From contig CAJCJA010000034.1 of NCBI GenBank assembly GCA_903970515.1, forward strand, positions 1 through 64,000: 64,000 bases of DNA. The letters are read 5' to 3'. Source of the DNA: Candidatus Saccharibacteria bacterium CG_4_10_14_0_2_um_filter_52_9. Lineage in GTDB: Bacteria > Actinomycetota > Acidimicrobiia > Acidimicrobiales > RAAP-2. The notes beneath the pieces are model-generated. The model made no database searches and had not been told where the DNA came from. It saw nothing but the letters and a program-made list of their open reading frames with translations. A program made the translations under genes and the position numbers. Positions 1 to 7,378 of this stretch are shown here, piece after piece (positions within the stretch are counted from its first letter, which is position 1; every line of letters begins with the position of its first letter).

Positions 1-1075
1 ACGTCGAGCACAAGCCCGTCGTTGAGCTGGATGTCGCCGTGAAGGTCGCACTCGAAGGGCTCACCACGGTGAAGCTGCTTGGGGTGACCGTAAGACCGGT
101 GCAACCACCAGTGACCAGGGTCGCGCCAGGCTCAAAGCCAGTACCAGCAATCGTGAAGCTCGCCGCAGTTGCGGTGCTCGCCGGAATCTCCGACGGACTC
201 ACGCCCGTGATGCCCGAAGCGGTAACGGTAAATGAATTCGCAAGCGTTGCGCTCCCGAAGTCGGCATTGTTCACAATTACGTTGTACGTACCAGCCGTCG
301 CCGAGGCGTTATTAGCTTTGTTCGTACCGGTAACGCTGGCCAAAGTGAACGTTGTTGCGCTCGTTGGAGTCAACGTACCCGTAGTGAGGTCGGTTCCATT
401 GGAAGCGTTTTGGATGACGACCGAAGGCAACACACCCGAAGTTGCGTTACCACCGCTCGCGGTGTCAAAGCCCGTTCCGGTTACGGTCACAGTGCCAGGA
501 GTTGTCTGGCCAGCTGCAATCGATGTCGTCGAGATCGAAGTGATCGTCGGAGCCGCATCAATAGTCAATGAGTTCGCCGTTGCTGTCGAGGTTGCCGTTC
601 CATTGTCGTCGGTCAGAGTTACGGGGTAGGTACCAGGGGTTGACGCACCGGTCGTTACGATGCCGGAGAGCACCGCGTAGTCAGGGCCACCGAGAGCAAC
701 CTCTTTGGCCCCCAGGAACGTCACGCCTGGAGCAGTTGTCGTGAGCGAGAGATTGTTCGAACCATCGTCGGAGAAGCCCGTTCCAATGAGTTCGAACAGA
801 TAACTTCCTGGACCGCTTCCAACTGCCGAGGCGCCGGCGCCGATCGCGGCAGGTGTCGAGTAACCTGTGGCGCAAGCGCCAGGATTTCCGACGGTGTTTC
901 CCACAAGCGTAAAGCAAGTCTCCAAAAAGGCTGGCGTCGCTGCACCTGCTTCAGTAGCCAAGGCGAGTGGCAACGCTGCCGCTACAAGAACCGCGGCGGC
1001 GGCAAAGGCCTTCACCAAGTGGCGTGGAACCCAGCGCAAGTTGCTCGCCCCAATTCCGTTCTTCGTGGTTTTCAT
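1..1075 (-). CDS. Secreted IPT/TIG-like repeat surface protein, partial
   Basis: An open frame of 358 codons starts at ATG 1075 (GGAG about 9 nt upstream) and runs off the window edge, so the C-terminus is missing. Residues 1-22 are basic, 23-40 form a hydrophobic A/V/L-rich core, and cleavage is likely near residues 40-46, so this is a Sec signal peptide. The mature part is rich in T, S, G and A and shows repeated Ig-like strands such as VTVTGTGF and FTIAGTGF, plus VSPSEIPA, typical of IPT/TIG domains. No catalytic motif is visible. It is probably an extracellular adhesin or structural protein. The plus-strand frame at 39-629 is its antisense shadow. The repeat class is fairly sure; the function is unknown. 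Confidence 0.72.
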   Translation of the reverse strand, partial: MKTTKNGIGASNLRWVPRHLVKAFAAAAVLVAAALPLALATEAGAATPAFLETCFTLVGNTVGNPGACATGYSTPAAIGAGASAVGSGPGSYLFELIGTGFSDDGSNNLSLTTTAPGVTFLGAKEVALGGPDYAVLSGIVTTGASTPGTYPVTLTDDNGTATSTATANSLTIDAAPTITSISTTSIAAGQTTPGTVTVTGTGFDTASGGNATSGVLPSVVIQNASNGTDLTTGTLTPTSATTFTLASVTGTNKANNASATAGTYNVIVNNADFGSATLANSFTVTASGITGVSPSEIPASTATAASFTIAGTGFEPGATLVTGGCTGLTVTPSSFTVVSPSSATFTATSSSTTGLCST

Positions 1076-1151
1076 ATGTCATGACTCCGTCTAATGAGGG
1101 CCGTACAAGGACAGCCGCGCTGAGGTGATACGTACGTCGGTAATTCGTTGA

Positions 1152-1188
1152 TAGGTAAAGCCCCCCAAGAGGAAACTGCTCTTACCTA
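1152..1188 (-). promoter_or_regulatory. Bulged stem-loop in the leader of the surface-protein gene
   Basis: TAGGTAA at 1152-1158 pairs with TTACCTA at 1182-1188, and AGC 1159-1161 pairs with GCT 1178-1180, leaving C1181 bulged: 10 bp in all around a 16-nt loop. It lies 77 nt upstream of the start codon and just downstream of a -10-like box. It could be a 5' stabilising stem or part of a regulatory RNA; I could not match it to a riboswitch class. Confidence 0.4.
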
Positions 1189-1195
1189 AGAAGCG

Positions 1196-1201
1196 AGTAT
1201 A
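1196..1201 (-). promoter_or_regulatory. Candidate -10 box for the surface-protein gene
   Basis: The minus strand reads TATACT here, five of six matches to TATAAT. No good -35 box lies at 16-18 bp. If used, transcription would begin near 1189, immediately before the bulged hairpin, giving a leader of about 110 nt. Confidence 0.35.
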
Positions 1202-1497
1202 TGCATAGCGCCAATCGCAAATTGAGATGAGATTTGACGAAAAGTCAGCAAACGTCTAGGAGGATCAAAGTTTCCACAAGAATCCTGATCAGGCTCTTTT
1301 TCTTAGCGAGGTTCCGCCGAATGAGCCCTTGGTGCCCGGCTCAGGAAATGCGAAGGGGGTGACATTGTGCAATAGGGACGCAGTCGCGGTCTCTGTTGAG
1401 AGGACTTTCGTCTGGCCCCTCTCGTTTTTCTCGCTTCGCTCCGTCGAGTGGAGAACGGGCACCGTAGAAAGTCTCTCGAGAGCAAAAGTACATGTAC

Positions 1498-2604
1498 TTA
1501 GGAGGCGATCGCGCAGCGGTTTGGACCGATCTCTAGGTCAGGCGACGCAGTGCTTGGACTCGTACGCCCCGCGTTGATGCGAACGATCTCGCGATAGTTC
1601 GGTGGACGATCCTTCACTCGAGCAATCGCCCACGCAACAAATTCCTCTTCGCCCACAGCGAGTACCGCGAGCTTTCGTCGCAACTCGCCGAGTGGCGCAG
1701 CGACGTACTCCCCTGAGCGCACTTCAACGCTTGCGCCATAGTGCGCGGGAAAGACCATGATGTCGTCGGACAAATGCAGTACGCGATCGTGAAGGCTCTT
1801 GTAAAGATGGCGAGCGAACACTTCTGCGTCGTCGGCGAGATCGGGACGTCCCACACTTTCTAGAAACAATGTGTCGCCCGTGAAGATCGCACCTTCGCCT
1901 AGTTGGAACATCGTCGAACCCTCTGTGTGTCCCGGCACACTCACCGAGGCGACGTCGAGCTGGACGCCGCCGACAAATCCAATCGAGGCGTGGTCATACA
2001 ACTGGTCGAAGTCGAAGGTGAATCCGTCGGCAGGATTGAGCCACAACGTCGCGCCGGTGCGCTCACGAAGCGCTCGTGACCCACTTAGGTGATCGGCGTG
2101 AAGGTGCGTGTCGAGAATGTGGTCGATATGCCATCCGTGCAACCGCGCGACGTCCTCGTAGTTCTCGAGGTCCGATGAAGGGTCAATGACAATCGCCGTC
2201 GCACCGGAACCAATGACGTACGAGAGGCATCCCTTGCCTCGTCGTCTGATCTGCACGACGGTGGCGTCGCCGAACGTCGCTTCGACTCGGTCATAAGTCC
2301 TCGCCCACGCAGCCATTCCGCCGTCGAGCACCTGGCTCGCGACATTTTCTTTCGCCAAAATCTCGGCACCAAGTTGCGCACGCGATCCCAAAGCACAGAT
2401 GACGACGACGCGCGCGTCATGTGGCACCTCGGCGAAACGTGAAGGCAGCTCGCCTAAGGGAATGTTGTGTACCCCGGGAATTGACCAGTCGGCGACTTCG
2501 TCGGGTTCGCGAACGTCCAACAGATACGGCGGATCGTTGGCGTCGAGTAGTGGCGTAAGTTCAGTGGTGCTGATGGAGGAAATAAGGTCAGCCGGCACAG
2601 ACAA
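1498..2604 (-). CDS. Rhodanese-MBL fusion, persulfide dioxygenase-like
   Basis: The 368-aa protein has an N-terminal rhodanese domain (about 10-105, candidate catalytic Cys70 in CALGSRA) followed by a metallo-beta-lactamase domain (about 113-330). Metal-ligand motifs are THLHADH (166-172), GHTEGS (225-230), FTGDT (241-245) and FPAHYG. This matches ETHE1-type persulfide dioxygenases that oxidise glutathione or other persulfides to sulfite; the rhodanese part would move sulfane sulfur. The C-terminal PNRCAIAS tail is common in this family. A single-domain rhodanese starts divergently 53 bp away, which supports a sulfur-trafficking or sulfide-detoxifying pair. The substrate is inferred from family. 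Confidence 0.85.
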   Translation of the reverse strand: MSVPADLISSISTTELTPLLDANDPPYLLDVREPDEVADWSIPGVHNIPLGELPSRFAEVPHDARVVVICALGSRAQLGAEILAKENVASQVLDGGMAAWARTYDRVEATFGDATVVQIRRRGKGCLSYVIGSGATAIVIDPSSDLENYEDVARLHGWHIDHILDTHLHADHLSGSRALRERTGATLWLNPADGFTFDFDQLYDHASIGFVGGVQLDVASVSVPGHTEGSTMFQLGEGAIFTGDTLFLESVGRPDLADDAEVFARHLYKSLHDRVLHLSDDIMVFPAHYGASVEVRSGEYVAAPLGELRRKLAVLAVGEEEFVAWAIARVKDRPPNYREIVRINAGRTSPSTASPDLEIGPNRCAIAS

Positions 2605-2657
2605 AGTCTAGGGGTCGATGTTCTCGCACTTCCTAGTCACGACAGAGAGGTACGCCA

Positions 2658-2993
2658 ATGGCAGAACTGCAAAACGTGAACGTCGACGAGGCGCGTCAAC
2701 TCATCGCCAACGGAGCGTTCCTTCTCGACGTGCGAGAAGACGACGAGTTCGTTCTCGGTCACGCGCCCGAGGCGCACCACATTGCTTTGGGCGAAGTGCC
2801 CGACCGCGTTGAGGAGCTCCCAAAGGACGCGGTCATCGTGAACGTTTGTCGTTCCGGGGGTCGTTCGGCGCGCGCGGGCAAGTTCCTGCTCGAACAGGGT
2901 TTTGACGTTGTCAACCTCGAAGGCGGCATGACCGCGTGGGCGCAGTCCGGCGCACCATTGGTCGCCGACAGCGGCGACCCCGTCATTGGTTGA
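2658..2993 (+). CDS. Single-domain rhodanese-like sulfurtransferase
   Basis: A 111-aa protein consisting of one rhodanese domain. The active-site loop CRSGGRS starts at Cys64, and the CDC25-like DVRE motif is at residues 24-27. GlpE/PspE-type enzymes of this size move sulfane sulfur from thiosulfate or persulfides to cyanide, thioredoxin or other thiols. A GAGAGG ribosome site lies just before ATG 2658. It is divergent from the rhodanese-persulfide dioxygenase fusion, so the two probably share a 53-bp promoter region and act in the same sulfur pathway. The physiological acceptor cannot be told from sequence. Confidence 0.85.
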   Translation: MAELQNVNVDEARQLIANGAFLLDVREDDEFVLGHAPEAHHIALGEVPDRVEELPKDAVIVNVCRSGGRSARAGKFLLEQGFDVVNLEGGMTAWAQSGAPLVADSGDPVIG

Positions 2994-3024
2994 TGAAATA
3001 GCCTTTGACCAGGTACTACACACG

Positions 3025-3097
3025 CAGTCCCAACGGGATTCGAACCCGTGCCTCCACCTTGAGAGGGTGATGTCCTAGGCCACTAGACGATGGGACC
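3025..3097 (-). tRNA. tRNA-Glu (CTC anticodon)
   Basis: The minus strand folds as a 73-nt cloverleaf. The acceptor GGTCCCA pairs with TGGGACT (one G-U), the D arm is GTCT...GGAC, the anticodon stem TCACC/GGTGG closes loop CTCTCAA with anticodon CTC (reads GAG), and the T arm is ACGGG-TTCGAAT-CCCGT. CCA is not encoded. It lies downstream of tRNA-Gln on the same strand and in the downstream direction of gltX. Confidence 0.93.
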
Positions 3098-3129
3098 CTG
3101 ATCGTGCAGGGAAGAACCTCGCACGTTCG

Positions 3130-3201
3130 CTCGGGGGCAAGGACTCGAACCCTGAATAACTGGACCAGAACCAGTTGTGTTGCCAATTACACCACCCCCG
3201 A
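3130..3201 (-). tRNA. tRNA-Gln (CTG anticodon)
   Basis: The minus strand folds as a 72-nt cloverleaf. The acceptor TCGGGGG pairs with CCCCCGA, the D arm is GTGT/ACAC, the anticodon stem ACTGG/CCAGT closes loop TTCTGGT with anticodon CTG (reads CAG), and the T arm has TTCGAGT. CCA is not encoded. It is 32 bp from tRNA-Glu and probably co-transcribed with it. Confidence 0.93.
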
Positions 3202-3231
3202 AGGGCTTGACAATCCTATTACACAGCGAAA

Positions 3232-3882
3232 TCAAGTGCCAGATGAGTGGAAGATCCTCGCCGGTGCGCTCGTCCATGAACTCAAGCGACCGTAACCAAT
3301 GATCCGACCAACGCCCACGTCGAAGGTCTCCTTCAAGTAGTAGCGCCACAGCGAGTGTTTGATCGTCGGCGAGTCGGGCACGGGCGAGGGCACCGGACGC
3401 AATCCCTGCGCTGACGATATAGCCATGGCGCGGTATTCGTGAAAAGGATCGGTCACCGTGATGACGGTCGCGATATCGTGCTCCTTCATCAATGGCAGCG
3501 CGGTCGCCACGTTCTGCCACGTGTCGTTTCCGAATCCCTGGAGGATGCGCGCGCTGGGCACACCATGCTGTTCGAGAAACGTCTTGGAGACTTGCGATTC
3601 GGTGAAATCGTCGCCCGGTCGATTCCCTCCCGTCACGACGACCCACGGGGCTCGACCTTGGCGATACAACACCACCGCCTGATCGAGTCGCGCTTGTAGC
3701 TCCGGGGACGCGACACCGTTGTCCTCGGTCGTGCCAAAGACGAGAATCGCGTTCGCGTGCGCGTCGGAGTGCTCGTGACTGGTCAACCAGATCTGCACGA
3801 ACGTCACGGCGAAATAGAGAACGATGACACTCACGATCCCCGCGACGATGCGCAACGCGAGCTTGAACGGCCCAAAGATCAC
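3232..3882 (-). CDS. YdcF/SanA-like DUF218 membrane-anchored protein
   Basis: A 216-aa protein with one N-terminal transmembrane helix (about 9-33) and a DUF218 domain. Characteristic pieces are AILVFGTTEDNG, VVVTGGNRPGDD and TVTDPFHEYRA. DUF218 members (YdcF, SanA, ElyC) are linked to envelope integrity and peptidoglycan or undecaprenyl-lipid metabolism, with no settled reaction. It starts with GTG, which overlaps the gltX stop as GTGA, so it is translationally coupled to gltX. The function is inferred only at family level. Confidence 0.8.
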   Translation of the reverse strand: MIFGPFKLALRIVAGIVSVIVLYFAVTFVQIWLTSHEHSDAHANAILVFGTTEDNGVASPELQARLDQAVVLYRQGRAPWVVVTGGNRPGDDFTESQVSKTFLEQHGVPSARILQGFGNDTWQNVATALPLMKEHDIATVITVTDPFHEYRAMAISSAQGLRPVPSPVPDSPTIKHSLWRYYLKETFDVGVGRIIGYGRLSSWTSAPARIFHSSGT

Positions 3883-5327
3883 GCCGAGGCCCGCTCCAGG
3901 GCGTCGTGAAGTCGTGCGAGTGATCGCTCTCGACCAAGGAGTACGAGCGACTCAAAGAGCGGAGGTCCCACGAGCGATCCGGTCACCGCGCAACGGATCG
4001 GCGCTTGGGCTTTACGAAGGTTGAGGCCCATCGCGAGCCCGAGTTCGAGAATCGCGTCATGAAGCGCGGGTGCCTCCCACGGGGTGTCGGTGAGGCGCTC
4101 GAGCGCCACGGCGAGCAACGCCTGGCCCAGAGGATCGTTGCCTATTGACTTGTCGAAGTCGGTCTCGTTGTACGAGAGCGTTGTCACGAAGAAGAAGCCC
4201 ACCATCGCAGGCACCTCGCCCAAGGTGGCGACGCGCTCGTGCACGAGGGGGGCCACTCGGGCGAACAGGTCCGCATCGAACTCGTCGCTCGACCAGGGCG
4301 GTACTCGATCAGTGGGCGACCACGCGCCGTCCCCGGGACGCACCCACGGTCCGCAAGCATCGATGAACTCTTCGAGCGACAAGGCGCGAATGTACTCGCC
4401 GCTCATGTGGTGCAACTTCTTCGTGTCGAAGAACGCCGGTGAGTGCGAGACGTCCTCTAAGCGAAACTGTTCGATCATCGTCGTGAGTGGGACTATCTCC
4501 TCGTCGCCGCGAGGACTCCATCCGAGCAGGGCGAGGTAATTCACGAACGCCGACGCGAGGTAACCCTCGTCGCGATACGACTCGGTCGCGACGGGGTCGC
4601 GGCGCTTGGACAGTTTCTTTCGCTGTTCGTTCACGAGTAGCGGCAGATGCGCGTACGCGGGAAGCGCCAGGACGGTGCCTGAGGCGACGTTGAGTGCCTC
4701 CCAGAGCATCATCTGCTTGGGAGCGTTCGAGAGATGCTCCTCGCCGCGGATCACGTGCGTGATCGCGTCGTCGCGATCATCCACGACGTTCGCCAGTGCG
4801 TAGAGCACCGCACCCGAGGAACGCGCGACGACGAAGTCCTCAAAGGTGTCGTTGGCGAATTCGACGTCGCCTCGAATGAGGTCGTGAACGATGGTGCGAC
4901 CCTCGTGCGGGGTCATGAAACGAAGGGCGGTCGACGGTCCCTGGTCGAGTCCGCGGTGCCGGCAGAACCCGTCGTAGCCGGGCGTCTTGTTCGCGCCCTT
5001 GCGTATCGCGAGCGCCTCAGCGCTGCAGTCGCAGTAATAGAGGTACCCGGCGTCGCGCAATTGCTCGAGGGCAAGCGCGTGCGCGGGTGCGTTGTCGCTC
5101 TGTCGCGACGGTCCCTGGTCGACGTCGAGACCCAACCACGCCATCGCGTCGACGATGCCCTGCACCCATTCCTCGCGGTCACGACTCTCGTCGGTGTCCT
5201 CGATGCGCAAGATGAATGTGCCGTCGGGCGCGTGACGGGCGACAAACCAGTTGAAGAGGGCACTTCGCGCCGACCCCACGTGGAAGTAACCCGTGGGCGA
5301 CGGCGCGAAGCGGACCCGTGGTCCCAC
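3879..5327 (-). CDS. gltX: Glutamyl-tRNA synthetase
   Basis: A 482-aa class I aminoacyl-tRNA synthetase that charges tRNA-Glu. The HIGH-like signature is in FAPSPTGYFHVGSAR (8-21), and the KMSKS-equivalent is KLSKR at 238-242. C99-x-C101 and C122-x-H124 resemble the zinc site of the E. coli enzyme. Start GTG 5327 follows GAGGAG, which is also the end of the ferredoxin gene, so the two are in one operon. tRNA-Gln and tRNA-Glu lie just beyond the operon. In most actinobacteria this enzyme also mischarges tRNA-Gln for GatCAB; no glnS is seen here. Confidence 0.95.
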   Translation of the reverse strand: MGPRVRFAPSPTGYFHVGSARSALFNWFVARHAPDGTFILRIEDTDESRDREEWVQGIVDAMAWLGLDVDQGPSRQSDNAPAHALALEQLRDAGYLYYCDCSAEALAIRKGANKTPGYDGFCRHRGLDQGPSTALRFMTPHEGRTIVHDLIRGDVEFANDTFEDFVVARSSGAVLYALANVVDDRDDAITHVIRGEEHLSNAPKQMMLWEALNVASGTVLALPAYAHLPLLVNEQRKKLSKRRDPVATESYRDEGYLASAFVNYLALLGWSPRGDEEIVPLTTMIEQFRLEDVSHSPAFFDTKKLHHMSGEYIRALSLEEFIDACGPWVRPGDGAWSPTDRVPPWSSDEFDADLFARVAPLVHERVATLGEVPAMVGFFFVTTLSYNETDFDKSIGNDPLGQALLAVALERLTDTPWEAPALHDAILELGLAMGLNLRKAQAPIRCAVTGSLVGPPLFESLVLLGRERSLARLHDALERASA

Positions 5328-5330
5328 CCG

Positions 5331-5522
5331 CTACTCCTCGATGGAGATGGCGGCGTTGGGACAACTCGAGACCGCCTCGCGCACGCGCTCGTCGAACTCG
5401 GGTCCCGGATTCTCGTTCAACACGTACATGAAACCGTCGTCGCGCACCTCGAAGACCTCCGGAGCGATACCCATGCAGACCGCGTTGCTCGAGCAGAGGT
5501 CGTAGTCAACGTTGATTTTCAT
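5331..5522 (-). CDS. [3Fe-4S]-type ferredoxin
   Basis: A 63-aa acidic ferredoxin with Cys10, Cys16 and Cys54 (C-x5-C...CP). This matches the three-cysteine actinobacterial ferredoxins of the P450-partner type, in which the fourth cluster ligand is absent. It would carry single electrons in the cytosol. The neighbour gltX starts 3 nt after its stop. No cytochrome P450 is in the window, so the redox partner is unknown. AAGGAG lies 5 nt before ATG and is partly enclosed in a small hairpin. Confidence 0.9.
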   Translation of the reverse strand: MKINVDYDLCSSNAVCMGIAPEVFEVRDDGFMYVLNENPGPEFDERVREAVSSCPNAAISIEE

Positions 5523-5545
5523 GGGGACTCCTTCGGGTTGTCCCC
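5523..5545 (-). promoter_or_regulatory. Hairpin enclosing the ferredoxin ribosome site
   Basis: On the minus strand GGGGAC pairs with GTCCCC, which directly abuts the ferredoxin ATG. The Shine-Dalgarno AAGGAG sits in the loop and first stem base. A 6-bp GC stem here could slow initiation; whether it forms in vivo is unknown. Confidence 0.35.
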
Positions 5546-5596
5546 AATCGTAGTTCCCCTCGTGCGCGGCTTTCGTAGAGGACTCGCGTCCATGCC

Positions 5597-5602
5597 TATG
5601 AT
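5597..5602 (+). promoter_or_regulatory. Candidate -10 box for the aldo/keto reductase gene
   Basis: TATGAT matches five of six bases of TATAAT and lies 21 bp before the ATG, followed by AAGGGG as ribosome site. The -35 region is weak. Confidence 0.35.
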
Positions 5603-5623
5603 TTCTGCGAACAAGGGGACACG

Positions 5624-6544
5624 ATGGACAAGCGCGGCATTGGCACTCTTCAAGTATCGGTCGTGGGCATTGGCTGCAACAACTTCGGTGCTCGCATCGA
5701 CCAGGAGGCGACGAACGCCGTCGTCAATGCGGCACTCGAGGAGGACATCAACTTCTTTGACACGGCCGACATCTACGGAGCAACGAAGTCGGAGGAGATG
5801 CTGGGACGCGCACTTGGGCGCAAACGTGGCGACGTGATCATCGCGACGAAGTTCGGCATGCCCATCGACGACGAGCGCTTCGGCGCGAAGCCCGCCTACG
5901 TCAAGCGCGCGTGCGAGGACTCGCTGCGGCGACTCAACACGTCCTACATCGATCTGTACCAACTGCACTACCCCGACGAATCGGTCCCCATCGAGGACAC
6001 GCTCGGCGCGCTGCACGAATTGATCGACGAAGGAAAGGTCCGCGAAATCGGCTGTTCCAATCTCACCGAGGTGCAACTGCGCGACGCGCGGAAGGCGGCG
6101 GGGACGAAGGCTCACTTCGTCTCGGTGCAGAACCAGTACTCACTCCTCGCCCGCGATCCGGAGAACGACGGGGTGTTAGACGTCTGTGACGAGCTCGGTC
6201 TCGGATTCTTGCCCTTCTATCCCCTCGCCAACGGACTGCTCACCGGCAAGGTGACGCCCGGTGCCCCACTGCCCGAAGGCACGCGACTGGCGTCGATGCC
6301 CGCCGAGCGAAGTGCGCACTGGTTGAGCGAAGAGCTCCAGACGGCGACGCGACGACTGCTCGACTTCGCGACGGAGGTTGACATTCCCATTCTCACGCTC
6401 GCCTTCTCCTGGCTGTTGAGCCGTCACCAGGTCAGCTCGGTCATCGCGGGCGCCACCAAACCAGAACAAGTTCGCGCGAACGCGCACGCCGTCACCACCC
6501 TCGATGCGAAGGTGCTCACGCAACTCGACGCGTTGGGCGCCTGA
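5624..6544 (+). CDS. Aldo/keto reductase
   Basis: A 306-aa NADPH-dependent (beta/alpha)8-barrel oxidoreductase. The catalytic tetrad of the family is visible: Asp46 and Tyr51 in FDTADIYG, Lys76 in ATKFG, and His115 in YQLHYPD. The cofactor-binding C-terminal part contains SSVIAGATKPEQV. Such enzymes reduce aldehydes and ketones in the cytosol; the physiological substrate cannot be deduced. AAGGGG precedes ATG 5624. A dienelactone-hydrolase-family gene follows 26 bp later on the same strand, so the two may be co-transcribed. Confidence 0.9.
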   Translation: MDKRGIGTLQVSVVGIGCNNFGARIDQEATNAVVNAALEEDINFFDTADIYGATKSEEMLGRALGRKRGDVIIATKFGMPIDDERFGAKPAYVKRACEDSLRRLNTSYIDLYQLHYPDESVPIEDTLGALHELIDEGKVREIGCSNLTEVQLRDARKAAGTKAHFVSVQNQYSLLARDPENDGVLDVCDELGLGFLPFYPLANGLLTGKVTPGAPLPEGTRLASMPAERSAHWLSEELQTATRRLLDFATEVDIPILTLAFSWLLSRHQVSSVIAGATKPEQVRANAHAVTTLDAKVLTQLDALGA

Positions 6545-6570
6545 ATGATCCATCACCTGAACGGAGACGC

Positions 6571-7374
6571 ATGACCTCGATCGATCCGCACGCCCTGGAG
6601 GGTTTCGCAAGGAGCCAATTCGCCGCCAATGGCGAGAGCCACGAGTTGTTTCGAATCGGCTCGGGACCCGCAGTCATCGTCATCCACGAGGTGCCGGGCA
6701 TCACGCCGCTCGTCGCCAACTTCGCGCGCAAAGTCGCCGAGCGCGGCATGACCGCGGTGCTGCCGAACTTGTTGGGCACGCCGGGTCGAGCGATGACCCC
6801 GCGCTACGCGGTGCGCTCGGCGATCAGCGCCTGCGTCAGTCGCGAGTTCGCCACGTGGGCACTCAACAAGACGAGTCCCATCACCGTGTATCTGCGCGCA
6901 CTCGCCGCCCACGAACACGAACAGTGCGGAGGTCCCGGGGTCGGTGCGGTGGGCATGTGTCTGACGGGAGGGTTCGCGCTGGCGATGAGCGTCGATCCAG
7001 TCATGCTGGCGCCGGCGCTCAGCCAGCCGGCGATGCCTTTTCCCACCGACAAGAAGCGTCGCCGCGACCTCGGTATATCTGATGCGGACTTGGGCGTCGT
7101 GAAGCAGCGCGCGTTGGACGGTCTCTGCGTGATGGGACTTCGCTTCACCGGTGACAAGACGTCGCCATCCGAACGCTTCGAGCGACTTCGTGAAGAACTG
7201 GGGGCGAACTTCATCGGCGTCGAGATCGATTCGTCGCCCGGCAATCCGTGGGGCTATCGCAAGGGCGCACACTCGGTGTTGACCGAGGACTACTCCGATG
7301 CCCCTGACTCGCCCACGCGCGAGGCGCTCGATGACTTGCTCGAGTTCTTCGCGACTCGTCTCGGGGTCAGTTAA
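6571..7374 (+). CDS. Dienelactone hydrolase family protein
   Basis: A 267-aa alpha/beta hydrolase. The nucleophile elbow is GMCLTGG with Cys130, as in dienelactone hydrolases, rather than the usual Ser. A conserved Glu40 follows the first strand (VIHEVPG), and candidate Asp and His lie in RFTGDKTSP and GAHSVLT. DLH enzymes hydrolyse 4-carboxymethylenebutenolide, but most family members have other ester or lactone substrates. No aromatic-degradation genes are nearby, so the substrate stays open. It ends 4 bp from the convergent pntB. Confidence 0.85.
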   Translation: MTSIDPHALEGFARSQFAANGESHELFRIGSGPAVIVIHEVPGITPLVANFARKVAERGMTAVLPNLLGTPGRAMTPRYAVRSAISACVSREFATWALNKTSPITVYLRALAAHEHEQCGGPGVGAVGMCLTGGFALAMSVDPVMLAPALSQPAMPFPTDKKRRRDLGISDADLGVVKQRALDGLCVMGLRFTGDKTSPSERFERLREELGANFIGVEIDSSPGNPWGYRKGAHSVLTEDYSDAPDSPTREALDDLLEFFATRLGVS

Positions 7375-7378
7375 GTCC

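Larger units (their letters stand above)
1076..1497. other. Intergenic region, 422 bp, no convincing gene
   Basis: This is the only gap over 300 bp. It lies between the start of the minus-strand surface protein (1075) and the end of the minus-strand persulfide dioxygenase (1498). The part nearest 1075 holds a -10-like hexamer and a bulged hairpin on the minus strand, described separately. The rest (about 1210-1497) has only short frames with poor coding character and no recognisable RNA. It is somewhat more AT-rich than its neighbours around 1140-1300. Confidence 0.6.

Noticed and set aside
39-629. Plus-strand frame of 196 codons at the left edge
   Set aside because: It is antisense to the surface-protein frame on the minus strand, which has a signal peptide, repeats and a ribosome site and stays open to the window edge.
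1076-1200. Possible known riboswitch (c-di-GMP or c-di-AMP class) before the surface-protein gene
   Set aside because: The hairpin is present but the conserved core bases of those classes could not be found, so only a generic stem-loop is reported.
4734-5837. Long plus-strand frame of 367 codons across gltX and the ferredoxin gene
   Set aside because: It is antisense to two clearly identified genes and encodes low-complexity Arg/Val-rich sequence with no family motif, a usual effect of GC-rich codon bias.
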